Positions 31,204-33,585 of a DNA stretch of 33,585 bases are shown piece by piece. Position 1 is the stretch's first letter; each line of letters begins with the position of its first letter. The position numbers were made by a program, and so were the translations under genes. The notes under the pieces are model-generated. The model did no database searches and had not been told where the DNA came from. It saw only the letters and a program-made list of their open reading frames with translations. The stretch spans positions 1-33,585 of the forward strand of contig JACQUZ010000126.1 in the NCBI GenBank assembly GCA_016210055.1, read 5' to 3'. The stretch is from Deltaproteobacteria bacterium (GTDB lineage Bacteria > Myxococcota_A > Polyangia > Haliangiales > SHYZ01).

Positions 31204-32124
31204 TCATTGGGATTGGTAGGAAGTCACGCGAACGTCGACCGGCCCGAACTCGGTGTCGGCCTTGATGCGGACCGGAATGCGCTGGTCGTCATCGGTTATC
31301 CACGCGCGAAAGATTCGGGGCTTGCGCGTGCGATCAGCCTCGAGGGTCGCCGTGAGCCGCGTCGAGATACCGCGTACCCGCACCGCGAGACGGCCGCCTA
31401 AGGGCGTCAAGACCCGCTCACGCCCCTCGACCTTAACGTCTGCGTGCCAGAGCCTCGTCCCAGCCAACGCGTGGAATGTACCGCACGCCCCGGGAGGGGC
31501 TTTCCAGCTGCGGAGAACGAGCAGGGCACTCAGTGGATCGTGCGTGCCCGCGTCAGGGAGGCGCTGGCGTCGGCGCGTCGGCGGGCCGTTGTTTCGCGCC
31601 GCGGTGAGGTCGGCAAGTGGGGTACCCTGCTCCCGAACCGTCGTTACTTGCAGGCGCTTCCCTTGGAACTCGCTGTCTGATTCGGTGCGCGCGGGAATTC
31701 CCGACTCGACGCTCACCCACGAACGGATCTCGTCGTGCACGCGCCGCACGGCCGTAAGGAGGCCCGAGGCTTCCCCTTCAGCGTGAACGCTCAGCAAGAG
31801 GCGACCATCGACGAGCCCTGGCGTTCCCACCGCCATTCGCGCACGCCCACCCTCAATGCCGAGGAACGTGACCTTCCACGTGATCGTCTCGCCGGCGACG
31901 AAAAAGGGGCGCAACTGACCGAAGTCGCTGATCACAGGCGTCTCGGTCGCGTGATCCAAAGCGGGGGCTGCTTCCTCTCTGGGCACGGGGGCCGTCGGCG
32001 AAATGACCGCCCCGGACGTTCTCCCACACCCGCCAAGCATGGCCCCGCATCCAAGGAAAAGGGCAAGTGCTGGGAAAAGGCCTATGGTAGCCAAGCAGTC
32101 CCTTTTGTGATAAATGACCAACAC
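31204..32124 (-). CDS. DUF3108 family lipoprotein
   Basis: 306 aa from the GTG at 32124. Leader MLVIYHKRDCLATIGLFPALALFLGCGAMLGGC has a good lipobox LGGC with Cys33 as the lipidation site. From about residue 65 the sequence follows the DUF3108 pattern: a beta-rich domain beginning PFFVAGETITWKVTFLGIEGGRARM, with repeated strands and the conserved WHADVKVEGRERV and RIFRAWITDDDQRIPVRIKADTEFGPVDVRVTSY near the end. The function of the family is unknown; it is an envelope protein. It is convergent with corA (10-bp gap) and divergent from the next lipoprotein gene. Confidence 0.8.
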   Translation of the reverse strand: MLVIYHKRDCLATIGLFPALALFLGCGAMLGGCGRTSGAVISPTAPVPREEAAPALDHATETPVISDFGQLRPFFVAGETITWKVTFLGIEGGRARMAVGTPGLVDGRLLLSVHAEGEASGLLTAVRRVHDEIRSWVSVESGIPARTESDSEFQGKRLQVTTVREQGTPLADLTAARNNGPPTRRRQRLPDAGTHDPLSALLVLRSWKAPPGACGTFHALAGTRLWHADVKVEGRERVLTPLGGRLAVRVRGISTRLTATLEADRTRKPRIFRAWITDDDQRIPVRIKADTEFGPVDVRVTSYQSQ

Positions 32125-32215
32125 TCTTCTATCTCGAGTTGCGGGGCTGGATATCGTCTCCGCGGCACCTTATATCCGCGCGTTCCGTTGGGTCCGCAAG
32201 CGCGCTGAGGAATGA

Positions 32216-33253
32216 ATGAAGATAAACGAACTGATCGCTTTCTGCACGATTGTGGGGATTCTTGGCTGCCCGGCCTGCAAGGGTGATCCTCCCCCCGCCG
32301 CCCTGATCCTTTCGACTCCACGGGAGGGGCTTTCGGATGCTGATCGATCCCGCCTCGAGAGTCCGCCGTTAGCTGAGCTCTCGCTCGTTCCCGCTTCCGC
32401 CGAAGCCCTCGTCCGCGTGGATCTCTTGGCTCTTGGCGCAGTGTCGCCGGACAGCGCGAAAACCCTTGATTTTCTGCTGCGCGCCCAGCAGCCTGCCGCC
32501 TGGGAGGTCATGACAGCCGCCGGACTCGTCCCAGGGAAGGAGCTAACCGCCCTGTATCTAGTGGTCCTCCCGGGCCTTTCCGGTCGAAGTGGTGAGTCGG
32601 GCTTCCTCGTAGGAGGTGTCGGCTCGTTTGACGCGACGAGGGTGCAGGGGGCGTTGCGTAGGGCCGGGGGGATCCCCGAGCCCGCGGGATCGGGCGTCAT
32701 GTTCTCGTGGCGCGGGGAGCTTGCGCCAGGTGCTTCTTCACACGCGGGCCCCGAAATTGGCGAGACGCGTGTCGGGGTGGCCTCGGGGGTGGTCGTCTTT
32801 GGCTCACCTCATCATGTCAGGCACGCGCTCGAAGCGCATGCCCGAAGGGTGAAGGACGTGCGGGCTTCTCCTCTCACGAGGGAGATCTTGCTCATCGACC
32901 AAAAGGCGGTCGCTTGGGGAGTGGCGCGTGGTGGCCGCGACGACTCGGATTCAGCAGCGCCCAGGTATCTAGAGAATCTCGTACCCGGGCTCAAGTGGGC
33001 GCGCTTCCTAGCGAGGCCGCCGGCCACGTCGCAGGGAGGCCCCCTGGGTTCGGTGGAGCTCACAGTGGAGTTCAACGACTTCGCCAAGGCCCAGGGGTTT
33101 CGCGAGAAGCTCCTCTCGCTGCTCGCCGAGGCCTCCAACATGGCCGCCGGGATGCCGGTCGGAACAGCGCTGGCGCGCGTGCGGGATCGCGCCAAGGTGA
33201 GCGTCGAGAAGGTGAAGTCCGGGCACGTGCTTACCGTCGCGTCCCCACTCTGA
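32216..33253 (+). CDS. Lipoprotein of unknown function (345 aa)
   Basis: ATG 32216 is preceded by a GAGGAA Shine-Dalgarno. The short leader MKINELIAFCTIVGILGCPACKG carries a lipobox-like LGC or PAC. The mature domain alternates strands and helices with sections such as ELSLVPASAEALVRVDLLAL and SVELTVEFNDFAKAQGFREKLLSLLAE, reminiscent of proteins annotated as DUF3352-like, but that match is weak. No catalytic motif. It precedes pdxA by 44 bp on the same strand, so the two may be cotranscribed. Confidence 0.7.
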   Translation: MKINELIAFCTIVGILGCPACKGDPPPAALILSTPREGLSDADRSRLESPPLAELSLVPASAEALVRVDLLALGAVSPDSAKTLDFLLRAQQPAAWEVMTAAGLVPGKELTALYLVVLPGLSGRSGESGFLVGGVGSFDATRVQGALRRAGGIPEPAGSGVMFSWRGELAPGASSHAGPEIGETRVGVASGVVVFGSPHHVRHALEAHARRVKDVRASPLTREILLIDQKAVAWGVARGGRDDSDSAAPRYLENLVPGLKWARFLARPPATSQGGPLGSVELTVEFNDFAKAQGFREKLLSLLAEASNMAAGMPVGTALARVRDRAKVSVEKVKSGHVLTVASPL

Positions 33254-33297
33254 GCATGGTGGCCGCCACTTCTTCCTCAACGTGCCAAAATTGAAAG

Positions 33298-33585
33298 ATG
33301 AAGATCGGAATCACGATGGGAGACCCATCGGGGATCGGGCCCGAGATCATCGTGCGTGCGCTTGCCCTATCGCCCCCCGAGCTCCGTGCGCGTTGCGTTT
33401 TCTTTGGCGACCCGCTCGTCCTGGCGCGTGCAGGCGGATTGCCCCAAGAGGTGGAAGTGGTGGCGACCTCTCGCCTGTCCGAGGAGGAATCACGGCCCGG
33501 TCGGCCGACCCTCGCGGGCGGCGCGGCGCAGGTGGCATGCCTCGAGATGGCTGCCGTGCACGCGCGCCAAGGCAAGCTGGGTGCC
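33298..33585 (+). CDS. pdxA: 4-hydroxythreonine-4-phosphate dehydrogenase, 5' end only
   Basis: The first 96 codons are present and the gene runs off the window. The N-terminal signature MKIGITMGDPSGIGPEIIVR is diagnostic of PdxA, which oxidises 4-phosphohydroxy-L-threonine in vitamin B6 synthesis using NAD. The part continues through CVFFGDPLVLARAGG and stops within the first Rossmann-like half; the metal-binding His and Asp residues lie beyond the window. No frame disruption is seen in the visible part. Confidence 0.93.
   Translation, partial: MKIGITMGDPSGIGPEIIVRALALSPPELRARCVFFGDPLVLARAGGLPQEVEVVATSRLSEEESRPGRPTLAGGAAQVACLEMAAVHARQGKLGA

Overview
The window is high-GC DNA (roughly two thirds G+C by eye). 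The gene repertoire is typical of a Myxococcota (former deltaproteobacterial) genome: very large TPR and HEAT-repeat proteins, many small lipoproteins without known domains, a bacterial Ser/Thr kinase with the HRD-x-SPPN catalytic loop, DUF4202, a patatin, and stand-alone response regulators. This assignment rests on gene content and protein style, not on a marker-gene phylogeny; order and genus cannot be given. No rRNA, tRNA, CRISPR array, IS element or prophage was seen.

Layout. (1) 1-471: no convincing gene, but two tandem repeats. (2) 472-3744, plus strand: a DUF4202 protein, a 684-aa TPR protein and a small helical protein. (3) 3809-10756, minus strand: a tightly packed four-gene operon in the order receiver-only response regulator, 1215-aa membrane-anchored HEAT-repeat protein, PgaC/BcsA-like family 2 glycosyltransferase, soluble histidine kinase. 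Divergent from it is a secreted Asp-rich lipoprotein (10890-11849). Convergent with that is a TPR plus beta-barrel outer-membrane protein of the YaiO type (11862-13121). Together these look like a two-component-controlled exopolysaccharide synthesis and export system, and they are my best candidate for an under-described system here. (4) 13182-19486, plus strand: a patatin-like lipase, a Wzx/MurJ-type flippase, a small lipoprotein and a 1052-aa TPR protein. (5) 19504-21124: two divergent cell-envelope proteins. (6) 21138-27820, minus strand: clpX, then dksA, then a Ser/Thr kinase interrupted by one in-frame TAG, then glgC, then a GH57 alpha-glucan enzyme. The glgC-GH57 pair overlaps by 4 bp and indicates glycogen or alpha-glucan metabolism. 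(7) 27963-28667: an OmpR-type regulator with an atypical receiver. Its stop codon lies inside a 148-bp structured element bounded by perfect 15-bp inverted repeats. (8) 28820-31193: the magnesium transporters mgtE and corA, divergent from a 49-bp gap. (9) 31204-33585: a DUF3108 lipoprotein, a lipoprotein of unknown function, and the 5' end of pdxA running off the window.

The most notable observations are the HEAT/GT2/two-component/YaiO locus, the single in-frame amber codon in an otherwise intact kinase, the inverted-repeat element after the OmpR regulator, two perfect 22-bp palindromes placed after genes, and near-leaderless promoter-start arrangements at dksA and possibly corA.
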